Virus record (IMG/VR): IMGVR_UViG_3300044991_001407
Location: 1 to 64,000 of that record
DNA length: 64,000 nt
Direction: 5' to 3' (one strand)
From: a virus
A program made the position numbers and the translations under genes. The notes below the pieces were generated by a model. The model did not search any database. It was not told the origin of the DNA and saw only the letters and a program-made list of their open reading frames with translations. Positions 49,543 to 57,580 of the stretch are shown here, in pieces; positions within the stretch are counted from its first letter, which is position 1, and each line of letters begins with the position of its first letter.

Positions 49543-50886
49543 TTACGCTCCTATATCCATAATAATCAAAGCCGCATTTTTTGCGTCTGTCATAACATCT
49601 GAACTGACTGTTGCATTAATCCATGCGCTACCATTCCATTGTAGCACTTGACCCGAACTTGCGCTAGTGATTGTTACATCACCAACATCATCAAGGGCGT
49701 TGATAGTTGGGATTGTTGCATTTACCCAAGCTGAACCATCCCACTTCAAAAATTGTCCTGTAGAAATAGTTGTGATAGTTACATCGCCAATGTCGTCAAG
49801 GGCGTTAATAGTTGGGATTGAAGCCCATTCAAGACCCGTTGTTGCAGATGAATTTGCTTTTAGAAAATAACCATTAGTTCCAACTGCCAATCTATTTAGA
49901 GTATTATCAGCTGTTCCTACGAGCAAATCACCTTTTGCATTAATAATTGACAAAAGGCTATTTATTGCTAATGCACCAACTTCAACCCAAACTGAGTCGT
50001 AGTAAACATAGGTACCGCCATCTGATGAGTCATACCAGAATTGACCAGGAATTGGGTTAGAAGGAGCAGTATCTCCTACATAGGCAGCTGTACCGCTTGC
50101 TCCAATTTCAATCCAATGAGAATCATAATAAACATAAGTAGCGGCAGTATCTGACTCAAACCAAACTTGACCAGCAACTGGGCTTGTTGGAGCAGTGTCA
50201 GAGATTGTTGCACCACCAGCCCCTAGGTCTGTGTAGTTTGTTCCATCATTTGTGAACTGCCATTTATCTGTGGATTCATCCCAGCGAATAAAGACATTCG
50301 TAGAAGTGCCTCGTTCAATCTCAATACCCGAATTTAATGTCGGAGAACTAGTCTCGCCAGAATTAAGAAGGATAAAACTATCTTCAACATTAAGATTAGC
50401 GGTATTTATAGTTGTTGTATTTCCACTAACAGTTAGATCACCAGTAACGATAAGATTATTAGGTATAGTAACATTGGCTGGCAAGCTTATCGTAACAGCT
50501 GCGCTTTCAGAACCCGAACCAGATACGGTTATTTCATTTGCAGTTCCAGCAATCGTAGCAACATAGTTGCCTGTTGTGTCTGATCCTAGAGCGATAGAGC
50601 CAGATATAGCAAGCGTACCGCTTGCATCGGGGAGGCTTACAGTTCTATCAGCGGTTGGGTTTACAACCGTTAAAATTGTTTCAAAATCATCAGCTGTGCT
50701 ACCTTCAAAATAAATTACATGGGGTTCTGGAAGATAGATGCCATGAATAACTGGAGTTTGACCAGTTGCAGTAATGGTTGGTCCATTAATAATCGGGGTC
50801 GTAAGTGTTTTATTAGAAAGCGTTTGAGTGCTATCTAAATCAACAGAGAGTGCATCGTTAATTAAATCTTTATTAAGATTAGGCAT
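49543..50886 (-). CDS. Fibre protein with duplicated repeats, 447 aa
   Basis: A 447-residue fibre starting MPNLNKDLINDALSVDLD. It has the LSNKTLTTPIINGPTI motif, the VTIPNNLIVTGDLTVSGNTT block also in 33161-34351, a duplicated TAATYVYYDSHWIEIGA / GGTYVYYDSVWVEVGA segment, and a 105-base tandem duplication near the end. The ATG at 50886 lies inside the end of the upstream gene. Beta-structured, probably a trimeric shaft. Confidence 0.78.
   Translation of the reverse strand: MPNLNKDLINDALSVDLDSTQTLSNKTLTTPIINGPTITATGQTPVIHGIYLPEPHVIYFEGSTADDFETILTVVNPTADRTVSLPDASGTLAISGSIALGSDTTGNYVATIAGTANEITVSGSGSESAAVTISLPANVTIPNNLIVTGDLTVSGNTTTINTANLNVEDSFILLNSGETSSPTLNSGIEIERGTSTNVFIRWDESTDKWQFTNDGTNYTDLGAGGATISDTAPTSPVAGQVWFESDTAATYVYYDSHWIEIGASGTAAYVGDTAPSNPIPGQFWYDSSDGGTYVYYDSVWVEVGALAINSLLSIINAKGDLLVGTADNTLNRLAVGTNGYFLKANSSATTGLEWASIPTINALDDIGDVTITTISTGQFLKWDGSAWVNATIPTINALDDVGDVTITSASSGQVLQWNGSAWINATVSSDVMTDAKNAALIIMDIGA
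49611..49820 (-). repeat. Tandem duplication of a 105-base unit in fibre gene
   Basis: Two adjacent 105-base (35-codon) units, each encoding INALDD-[IV]-GDVTIT, then GQ-x-L-x-W-x-GSAW. DNA differs at many third positions, so the duplication is not recent or has been diversified. Confidence 0.75.
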
Positions 50887-51211
50887 ATTCCACACCGCTA
50901 ATTGTAAATGTCACAGCGTTAGCTGTTACTTGATCAACATAGATTTTACTATTAGCAGGTACGACTATGGATGTATTGTAGTACACAACATTGTTTGCCA
51001 AAACATTCACATTACTTATAATTTTATTATTCGCCGCCGCCGTTGCTGCTCCAACAAGAATATGAATGCTGCATACAGCATTAGATGCAGTTGCATTGCA
51101 AAGATTGATGTTTTTGATAATTGAATAATTACCAGCAACATTAGCTGTTGTATAGGCATCAGTAGTAGAACCACTGCCAATATAAAAACTTTTTGGCGTT
51201 AAATTAGCCAT
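50879..51211 (-). CDS. Small beta structural protein, copy 3, 110 aa
   Basis: A 110-residue protein: MANLTPKSFYIGSGSTTDAY, then IIKNINLCNATASNAVCSIH and LANNVVYYNTSIVVPANSKI. The fold pattern is the same as in 44819 and 49204. Decorating or fibre-associated virion protein, function unknown. Confidence 0.7.
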   Translation of the reverse strand: MANLTPKSFYIGSGSTTDAYTTANVAGNYSIIKNINLCNATASNAVCSIHILVGAATAAANNKIISNVNVLANNVVYYNTSIVVPANSKIYVDQVTANAVTFTISGVEYA

Positions 51212-51212
51212 A

Positions 51213-51554
51213 TTATACCCCCATCCACATTAATACTTCATTGTCATATGTTGTTGTATTCATATCTTGAATAACAGCGGCATCAAGAACATGGTCAACA
51301 TAAGCGCCAGAAGTATGGGCTACTGCTGTAGTACCATCATAACCTCTCTGCTCAACAGCAAGAGTGTTTGATGACCTTGAAGAAATCAAGATTTTTTCCT
51401 CAGCGGCATAACCACGGTCAATAACAACAACAAATGGATTATTTCCACTAGGGTATGTTGAACCATCTAGGACAGAAATAGATGAAGCTGAGTTTGAAAT
51501 ATTTGCTGTAATAGTTGTTCTAAGGACAGCACCACTAAATTCTCTTCTTAGCAC
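51213..51554 (-). CDS. Small structural protein with domain shared by tail protein, 113 aa
   Basis: A 113-residue protein. ISNSASSISVLDGSTYPSG, FVVVIDRGYAAEEKILISS and VEQRGYDGTTAVAHTSGA match residues 324-402 of the 1303-residue tail protein (ISNSSSTFSVLDKSSLPSGG, FTVVIDEGTQSEEVILCSS, LERGYGDTIAKSHTVGA). A third copy of the same domain lies near residue 1110 of that protein. The domain is a small beta-fold found across phage structural proteins. In this gene it stands alone with a short helical C-terminus. Confidence 0.75.
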   Translation of the reverse strand: MLRREFSGAVLRTTITANISNSASSISVLDGSTYPSGNNPFVVVIDRGYAAEEKILISSRSSNTLAVEQRGYDGTTAVAHTSGAYVDHVLDAAVIQDMNTTTYDNEVLMWMGV

Positions 51555-51563
51555 CTGCCCTCC

Positions 51564-51947
51564 TTAGTCAATACTGATATCAAGATCGCCTGTTGCAATT
51601 CTTAGAGTATCCCCAGCATCCGTTGTTTTATTTGTTGTGAGTGAACCGTACAGCAACATGTTGCCGCTAGTTGAAGCATCAAAAACACCAATTGCTACAG
51701 TGGTAGCGGCTGGCATTCCTGTGAAATCAATATTGGTGTCGTTTGATGTTGCACCACTTGCAGCACCAGTAAATGTCGCTACTTGACGAGCGTATGAACC
51801 ACCAGTAACTTCTGTTCCACCACCAGCTTCACCAGGTGTAACGGTAAACAATCCTACATAAACAGCCGCTGGTTTTGTATAAGTGGTTGTACCAAGAAAG
51901 TGGTCAATCAACTTATTTTCAAGATAGTTTGTAAGATTGCCTGCCAT
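51564..51947 (-). CDS. Virion structural protein, 127 aa
   Basis: A 127-residue protein: NYLENKLIDHFLGTTTYTKP then VYVGLFTVTPGEAGGGTEV. This belongs to a widespread phage family with the L-x-[NK]-x-L-x-D-H-x-x-G start, a tail-fibre-associated or capsid-decorating protein in other phages. C-terminal half is beta-rich (IGVFDASTSGNMLLYGSLTT). Coupled to the 51951-52250 gene by close spacing. Confidence 0.75.
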   Translation of the reverse strand: MAGNLTNYLENKLIDHFLGTTTYTKPAAVYVGLFTVTPGEAGGGTEVTGGSYARQVATFTGAASGATSNDTNIDFTGMPAATTVAIGVFDASTSGNMLLYGSLTTNKTTDAGDTLRIATGDLDISID

Positions 51948-51950
51948 TAT

Positions 51951-52250
51951 TTAATCCTCCTGATTAGTATAATACAATTCCTTTTCTTCATCACTAGGCA
52001 ATCTAAAATTATCTAATGTAAGAAGCAAGTTGGCTTCTTCTACTGGAAGCAAGCCCATTTTATTTCTTTGTGAAAAACGGAATCCAGATGCAGTTGAATA
52101 CCCAGATCCGCTTTCAAATACAATTAAAACCTTTCCTTCTTCAGAAATGTTTTCTTCAATGATTTCTTTTTTAACCGCAACTTTCTTTGCTACAGCTTTT
52201 TTAGGTTTATTAATTTTTTCGGATGTTACGCTTGTTTCGTTGTTAGTCAT
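51951..52250 (-). CDS. Hypothetical protein after major capsid gene, 99 aa
   Basis: A 99-residue protein with a lysine-rich first 35 residues (NKPKKAVAKKVAVKKEIIEE) and a small domain (GKVLIVFESGSGYSTASGFR). Position right after the capsid gene would suit a capsid decoration or head completion protein; the basic tail could contact DNA or capsid. It has its own leaderless promoter after the capsid terminator. Confidence 0.7.
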   Translation of the reverse strand: MTNNETSVTSEKINKPKKAVAKKVAVKKEIIEENISEEGKVLIVFESGSGYSTASGFRFSQRNKMGLLPVEEANLLLTLDNFRLPSDEEKELYYTNQED

Positions 52251-52286
52251 ATGATCAATCTTACCACTTATGTTAATTTAAATCAA
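52251..52286 (-). promoter_or_regulatory. Leaderless promoter after capsid terminator
   Basis: TTGATT at 52286-52281, 17-base spacer, TAAGAT at 52263-52258, seven bases to the ATG at 52250. It restarts transcription of the fibre block after the terminator at 52303-52326. Confidence 0.6.
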
Positions 52287-52302
52287 TTTAAATATGATAA
52301 AA

Positions 52303-52326
52303 GGCGGGGTTCTTGTGAACCCCGCC
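52303..52326 (-). terminator. Intrinsic terminator after major capsid gene
   Basis: A perfect 10-base stem, GGCGGGGTTC / GAACCCCGCC, with a 4-base loop, followed by TTTT on the minus strand. It starts 25 bases after the capsid stop. The same arm order also reads as a hairpin on the other strand, followed there by no T tract. Confidence 0.88.
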
Positions 52327-52350
52327 CAATACCTACTTTAATTGTTTAAA

Positions 52351-53397
52351 TTAGAGTGAACGCAACTTAACATTCTTACCGATTACATATGAATCAGCAT
52401 TTTCAATGTTGTTTGCAACTCTCATGTACTGTGTGTACTCAATTGTGTCAGTCTTTGGCTTGAACTGGCGATACACTGTGATGTCACGGTGGATACCAAT
52501 TACACGGTTGTTAGGGAATGTAAGTTCCACAAAACCATGACTGCCTGCAGCTGCTGAGTAATCACCAGTTGCGGTTTCTGGCATCAAAGGTACTTCAACA
52601 AGAGGAATACCGAATGGTGAAAGACCAGTTGCACCTGGACCACCATTTGCTCTCATTGAACCTTGCAAGAACGCCATTTCACCAGCTGTTGACATTGGAG
52701 CAGGTGCGCCTGCTGTTGCCTCAGTTGCCGAGTTTGGATTACCCAAGCTATAAATTGAATCCTGAACAAGTCCTGGACCTGTGAAGAATCGCAATTCATT
52801 GCGGCGCTGCAAGTACTTGCTTGGCAAGGTGCGAAGAACTTTGTCAAAGACCGAACGGGAAATGTTATTTCCTCCGAAGTCTACAACATCTCCGCTTGTT
52901 CTTGCAAGCTTATTGAAGCCATCCAAAGCCTTAAGAAGACCGTTGTTTGACGATGTGTTGCCGTTGATAAACAAGTCATCAAGGTCGTTTGCTGTCTGAC
53001 GAGCCATAATCTGTGCGATATGGTCTTCCAGTGAAGCGCCCTCAATGTTGTCTTCCAACGATTCTGTTGAAATATTCCAGTCAAGACGAAGCTTTACAGT
53101 TGAAAGCGATACCTTGCTGAATGTGACAGCTGCGTTTGTGCCATCATCTGTTGCTTCGGTTGCCTTTGCAAGCAAACGAGTGCCGACAGACACCTTGTCA
53201 ATGTCCATCTGTGGAGTACGCATACGAATTACTCGTGCGTTCTTCATCAATACTGACTGATCAACAACGAAGTCAAGGAAGCGGTTAGCTTGCTCTGGGT
53301 AGAGAAGTCCACCACCACCACTGACTGGGCTGCTGTTTGAAACCACCGATGTGGTGACTTCGTTGGCTTTTGCCAAAATTTCTTCTTGTGTTGCCAT
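52351..53397 (-). CDS. Major capsid protein, HK97 fold
   Basis: A 348-residue protein. The region SPVSGGGGLLYPEQANRFLD near 23-42, a helix-strand arrangement (VKLRLDWNISTESLEDNIEG) and the C-terminal YTQYMRVANNIENADSYVIG strand are typical of HK97-like major capsid proteins, here without a long N-terminal delta domain. The scaffold function is probably supplied by the C-terminus of the upstream protease gene. GGAGG precedes the ATG and a strong terminator follows the stop. Confidence 0.93.
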   Translation of the reverse strand: MATQEEILAKANEVTTSVVSNSSPVSGGGGLLYPEQANRFLDFVVDQSVLMKNARVIRMRTPQMDIDKVSVGTRLLAKATEATDDGTNAAVTFSKVSLSTVKLRLDWNISTESLEDNIEGASLEDHIAQIMARQTANDLDDLFINGNTSSNNGLLKALDGFNKLARTSGDVVDFGGNNISRSVFDKVLRTLPSKYLQRRNELRFFTGPGLVQDSIYSLGNPNSATEATAGAPAPMSTAGEMAFLQGSMRANGGPGATGLSPFGIPLVEVPLMPETATGDYSAAAGSHGFVELTFPNNRVIGIHRDITVYRQFKPKTDTIEYTQYMRVANNIENADSYVIGKNVKLRSL

Positions 53398-53417
53398 AGT
53401 AGTTATTCCTCCTTACC

Positions 53418-55241
53418 TTATGACCTATAACCTAGGGAGCTAATTAACTCCTGTGGCAAATATGTATTCTTCCAGAATGAAGTAGGTGCAGACTTGGCAA
53501 TTGCCTCTTCTGCTACTTCTTCATCATCTTCTGGATCTACGCTCTTTTTAACAGCTCCAGCTGAAGCAAATGCCTCAACCTTTTCTGTTTGCTCAGCGAG
53601 AGCCAACTCTGCTGTTTCCAGCTTTTGTTGAAGTTCAGTACTCTGAACTTCAAAACCCTTAGCAACTGCTTCAATTTTTTCCTGAACAGAGGCTTCAACT
53701 TCTTCCTTGATTGAAGTAGCAAAACTAGCCAGTTTTTCATCAACAACAGCACTCAGAGCATCTTTAAGAACATTAATGTCCATTTCTTCCTCCTGTGTGT
53801 CTCCACTTACTTCAACGGAAGTTGAAGTTGTTTCTTCTGCGACATCTGGAACAAGCCATCCAATAAACTTTTTCAATAGACTAAGTTTACTAATTTCTTG
53901 TTCATTCATGTCAGAGATCTTATCATAAGTATTATTTAATTGCAATTCAGAGTCTTGCTGAATAATAGAATCCATTTTCTCAATCATCTCCTTAATTGTA
54001 CCAAAAAGTTCATCGTCTTGTGAGAACATTTCGCTTTTTGTTGTCTTTTCAGTAGGGTTATTTGGAACACAGTTTGGAACCATGCTTCCATCCTTACCCT
54101 TCTTTTCACCTTCTTGGTGATAACCTTCCCCACAGGAAAGGTCTTCTTTCTTAACTTTCTTTTTTGGCTTAAACTTCGGAGAGCCAGATGGAAAAGGAGG
54201 AACAGTTGGTGATATGATACCATTTCTTGCTGGATACTTAGACTCTGCATTTTCTGTTGTTACAGATGCATCTTTCTCAACATCTTCACAAGAATTGCAA
54301 CCACAATCACAACCCTGATCTTTTATTAATTCCAAAACGACATCCAACAATTCTTCGTCAAAATCATTTTCTAAGAAACCTTTTTTCTTTGAGTTCGCAT
54401 AACGCTCAAGCATTCTGCGACCTTTTGCAGCAAGCTTTGCTGCATCAGCCATGTCTTGCGGCACTGGCTCACCCCACGCTGCTGCTGAGAGCGCAAGCCG
54501 TGTTGGCTCACCATTTGGCTTCTTCATTGGTCCAGATGGATTGGTAAAAAATCTAGTTAGGAATGAACCCTTGCGGCGCATTTTTTCTGGGGTATTAGCA
54601 GCACCACGAACACCTGGCTTCAGGTTAGCACCTTCAGTTTCTTTAAAATGTCTTCTTCCAGCGGCAGTAAGACCACCCTTTGGATCTTTAAGAGGTTGTT
54701 TTGCTTTTGCTAATTGGCAATCAAGGTCACAATCAAGAGCATACTTAAGCAAACCCTCATCATTCATTTTAATAATATCAATAATAGCTAAAGCATTTGC
54801 TGGGTTATCTACAAGGCTAAGCTCGCCAAGAACATACTTCTTAATAATATTTACTGGTTTACCACGAAAAAATTTATCTGCCGATGCAGATTTCTCAATT
54901 ACTTTACCACCAATTGAAAAAGAACGAAGTGTTCCATCAAGAACTTTTTGCCAAGTATCCTCGGCACCTTTTGAGATGTAAGCTTCTACTTTAACAGCAT
55001 TGTATGATGTTCCGTCAGCGCCAGTAATAACAACTGGTTCATAACTGACAGCTTTGCCTACGGCAATAGGGGCATGCATCTCTCTAATATTCCCACCCCA
55101 GTTTGCAAAAGCTTCCTTGGATGCCTCAAAGTCAACAATATCACCAGCTTTATCAATATTGTCTGCAGTGGCAATACCTACCACAATTCTTTGTTCCCGC
55201 TTAATCATATCAATTGGGAATGAAATATTAAAATCCGACAT
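53418..55241 (-). CDS. Prohead serine protease with inserted domains and scaffold-like C-terminus
   Basis: A 607-residue protein. Residues 1-160 are a U9/S78-type prohead protease: catalytic H56 in NIREMHAPIAVGKA, S107 or S109 in RSFSIGG, and E140 in GELSLVDNPAN. Residues 183-285 hold an extra basic domain beginning PLKDPKGGLTAAGRRHFKET, which I associate with the DUF6321 family. A cysteine cluster CDCGCNSC is at 311-318 and a second small Cys block is near 370-391. Residues 490-565 are an acidic coiled coil that fits a scaffold. The protein probably directs capsid assembly and then cleaves itself. Confidence 0.88.
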   Translation of the reverse strand: MSDFNISFPIDMIKREQRIVVGIATADNIDKAGDIVDFEASKEAFANWGGNIREMHAPIAVGKAVSYEPVVITGADGTSYNAVKVEAYISKGAEDTWQKVLDGTLRSFSIGGKVIEKSASADKFFRGKPVNIIKKYVLGELSLVDNPANALAIIDIIKMNDEGLLKYALDCDLDCQLAKAKQPLKDPKGGLTAAGRRHFKETEGANLKPGVRGAANTPEKMRRKGSFLTRFFTNPSGPMKKPNGEPTRLALSAAAWGEPVPQDMADAAKLAAKGRRMLERYANSKKKGFLENDFDEELLDVVLELIKDQGCDCGCNSCEDVEKDASVTTENAESKYPARNGIISPTVPPFPSGSPKFKPKKKVKKEDLSCGEGYHQEGEKKGKDGSMVPNCVPNNPTEKTTKSEMFSQDDELFGTIKEMIEKMDSIIQQDSELQLNNTYDKISDMNEQEISKLSLLKKFIGWLVPDVAEETTSTSVEVSGDTQEEEMDINVLKDALSAVVDEKLASFATSIKEEVEASVQEKIEAVAKGFEVQSTELQQKLETAELALAEQTEKVEAFASAGAVKKSVDPEDDEEVAEEAIAKSAPTSFWKNTYLPQELISSLGYRS

Positions 55242-55290
55242 TTAGCCCTCGTAGCCTACCAGCATATATTGTTTTTAACAATATTGCAAA

Positions 55291-55542
55291 TCAGCCTAGT
55301 GCAAAAACTGCTACAGCAGAAGAGGCGGTGACTACCTCAATGGTTGTATAATCGCCATCAATTTCTATGTATTCCGTAGACTCTGCTGGAAGAAGGATTG
55401 TGTATTGTCCATTAAGCTTAATGTCAACATCACTAGCACCTTTATTATAAACATACAGCTCACTTGTGTGTTGTCCAATATTTACAACACCATCAGCTGT
55501 CACTAAATTCTTATTTGAATATACCAAACTACTTTCACTCAT
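55291..55542 (-). CDS. Small beta protein next to portal, 83 aa
   Basis: An 83-residue protein (MSESSLVYSNKNLVTADGVV) with strands HTSELYVYNKGASDVDIKLN and TILLPAESTEYIEIDGDYTT, a compact beta-sandwich. Overlaps the portal stop by eight bases. Candidate decoration or portal-associated protein; family not recognised. Confidence 0.7.
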   Translation of the reverse strand: MSESSLVYSNKNLVTADGVVNIGQHTSELYVYNKGASDVDIKLNGQYTILLPAESTEYIEIDGDYTTIEVVTASSAVAVFALG

Positions 55543-57193
55543 CGTATTCTCCTTGAATAAATTTACTGGTTGAATCGTTGTTCACTCCAGAATCTTGATT
55601 TTGACCACGCTCTGCTTGAGCTCCATCTGCTACTGGATCACTTGTTGCTCCATCACCAGTTGGTGACTTGGGGGGATTGGCAGCAGAATTATTATCATTT
55701 CCTGGAGGTGCGCCAGGACCAGGATTACCAGCAGCATTTTGTTCTTTTTTAACATTTGTTGGGAAAGGCAAAACGCTATCTCCGTCATATCTTTCTGGCA
55801 AACCAATTTGACCTCTAACCTCGTTAGGGGTGATGACCTCTGTGCGTAGATATCTATCATTAATTCTTGATTGAATATCTTCATCAACAAGATCAATCTT
55901 CTTCAGCCGAATTGCCATCAGGTCAGTAAACTCGGCAATAAGTCTGTTTAGTTTCTTTTCAATAATTGATTGATCTGGACCAATCACCTGCATCTTAAAA
56001 CTCTTGTCAGCATCTCTTGATACAGCCAGGTTGGCATTGTCATAAACACCAACTTTTGGTGCAGGAACCCTATTTGCAACAAGAATTTCATCACGATTTG
56101 ATTTACGATATTTATCAAAAGAAGAATCTTGAATTCCAGCTTCAAGTTTTTCAAATTTAATATCAGTGTCTGTTCCAAGACTTGCAGGAATTGGAATAAC
56201 TAGCGTACCGTGATTGCGACCCTTAACTTCGTTTCTAAAATAATTAATCAACTCCTGCTTTGACTTATTGCTAAGTTTTGCACCTTTAATAAGAATTGCA
56301 TAACGGGGGATTGCTTTATTTTCAAAATAATCAATATTATATTCTTTTGCAAACTTATCACCAACAATTGCTGCAGCAGCAGAAACTGCTGATGGAATTC
56401 CATAGTATGTATTATTTGGTGAGTAGATTTTGAAATGAATCAGCTCGTTTGGCTTTGGATCATTATTAATTGGATCGGGAGTTTCTTTATCTTGAAACTG
56501 CCTAAAAAATACTGCTTGAATTTTATTTGTTTTTGCAATCTGAACATAACCATCACGCTTCCTGCGAACACGAACAAGTGTTGCTGGAACATGACCAATG
56601 TAACCAATCTGACCAGAGTTATTACGACCAATTTCAAGATAGCCATTGCCAACAGTTAAGACATCCTGCCATACACGAACCAAGGTTTCAATCAAAGTTT
56701 CTTCAATGTTTAAATTCTCAAATGTTTCATCAAGGTTTTCTTTAAGATCCTGATACTGCTGTCTTAGTCTTGTAATCTTTTCCTCACTTCCGTGAGCTTT
56801 TTCAATTTTTCTTTTAGCCTTAAGTGTCTCTACAAATTCATATCCAAGACCAACCGTGTTCATAACACGAGCATTGATTGCTGCGTAATGAATCGCACTC
56901 TGGTCATACAGACCAGCAAGCGTATCTAGATCATATGGAGGGTTTACAATATCGTAAAGTGAATATCCACTTACAACTTCTGGGTCAACATATTTTGACT
57001 TAGTACCATCTTCTCCTTCATGCTTCTTTTGCAGACGCATTGCTTTGCGTTTCATTTTTGGAGAAAGAGATGAAATTTTTACAAAAGAAAAAGGATCGGT
57101 ATCTTCGGTTTTTGATGTAAACCCCATGTATGAAACATCATCTATTTCAGTTTCAACATAATCATCCTGCACGAGCTCCATCTTCTTATCCAT
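55535..57193 (-). CDS. Portal protein
   Basis: A 552-residue portal. Typical features are the N-terminal helix region, YSLYDIVNPPYDLDTLAGLY near 95-114, VLTVGNGYLEIGRNNSG, the clip and stem helices around YGIPSAVSAAAAIVGDKFAK, LIKGAKLSNKSKQELINYFR, and a Pro/Gly/Asn-rich C-terminal tail. It forms the 12-mer at the capsid vertex that passes DNA. I chose the ATG at 57193 because AGGAG lies five bases before it; the frame is open to 57235. It overlaps the stop of the upstream gene. Confidence 0.9.
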   Translation of the reverse strand: MDKKMELVQDDYVETEIDDVSYMGFTSKTEDTDPFSFVKISSLSPKMKRKAMRLQKKHEGEDGTKSKYVDPEVVSGYSLYDIVNPPYDLDTLAGLYDQSAIHYAAINARVMNTVGLGYEFVETLKAKRKIEKAHGSEEKITRLRQQYQDLKENLDETFENLNIEETLIETLVRVWQDVLTVGNGYLEIGRNNSGQIGYIGHVPATLVRVRRKRDGYVQIAKTNKIQAVFFRQFQDKETPDPINNDPKPNELIHFKIYSPNNTYYGIPSAVSAAAAIVGDKFAKEYNIDYFENKAIPRYAILIKGAKLSNKSKQELINYFRNEVKGRNHGTLVIPIPASLGTDTDIKFEKLEAGIQDSSFDKYRKSNRDEILVANRVPAPKVGVYDNANLAVSRDADKSFKMQVIGPDQSIIEKKLNRLIAEFTDLMAIRLKKIDLVDEDIQSRINDRYLRTEVITPNEVRGQIGLPERYDGDSVLPFPTNVKKEQNAAGNPGPGAPPGNDNNSAANPPKSPTGDGATSDPVADGAQAERGQNQDSGVNNDSTSKFIQGEYDE

Positions 57194-57527
57194 TCTGTCT
57201 CCTATTGTCAAAGTGTTCATCAAACATATCTTCAAACGGGTCAGCTACAAATCCGTTAGCTAACCTCTCTGTTTGATCATCTCTTTCTGCGGCAGAAATT
57301 TTTCTACCTCCAGCAATCCATCTAACATGCCCATCGTCATCGCCAGACCAGTACTTACCAGCATCAAGAACTCTTTTCTCAATGCTTAAATCATACATAA
57401 TACCCTCTGCTGAAAGGACACCATCGCCATCCGACAACGCTTCACCTTCAGCTGTAAAGTATACGCACACCCCATAGGAGCGCTCTGGAACCCAAATATT
57501 TTTATCTTTGATCATATCTGACGACAT
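57186..57527 (-). CDS. Hypothetical protein before portal, 113 aa
   Basis: A 113-residue acidic protein. It begins MSSDMIKDKNIWVPERSYGV and has a compact domain with a YWSGDDDGHVRWIAGGRKIS block, then a charged C-terminus. Overlaps the portal ATG by eight bases. Similar small genes lie before portal genes in other actinobacterial phages, function unknown. TATAAT is seven bases before its ATG with no Shine-Dalgarno. Confidence 0.7.
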   Translation of the reverse strand: MSSDMIKDKNIWVPERSYGVCVYFTAEGEALSDGDGVLSAEGIMYDLSIEKRVLDAGKYWSGDDDGHVRWIAGGRKISAAERDDQTERLANGFVADPFEDMFDEHFDNRRQNG

Positions 57528-57540
57528 AGGTTTAATTATA
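57528..57540 (-). promoter_or_regulatory. Leaderless promoter -10 box before head operon
   Basis: TATAAT at 57540-57535 followed by seven bases and the ATG at 57527. It separates the RNR gene from the head genes and probably drives the late head operon. No convincing -35. Confidence 0.6.
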
Positions 57541-57580
57541 CACTAGTTTTAATCAAAAACAGTACAAGTATGTTCGGATA

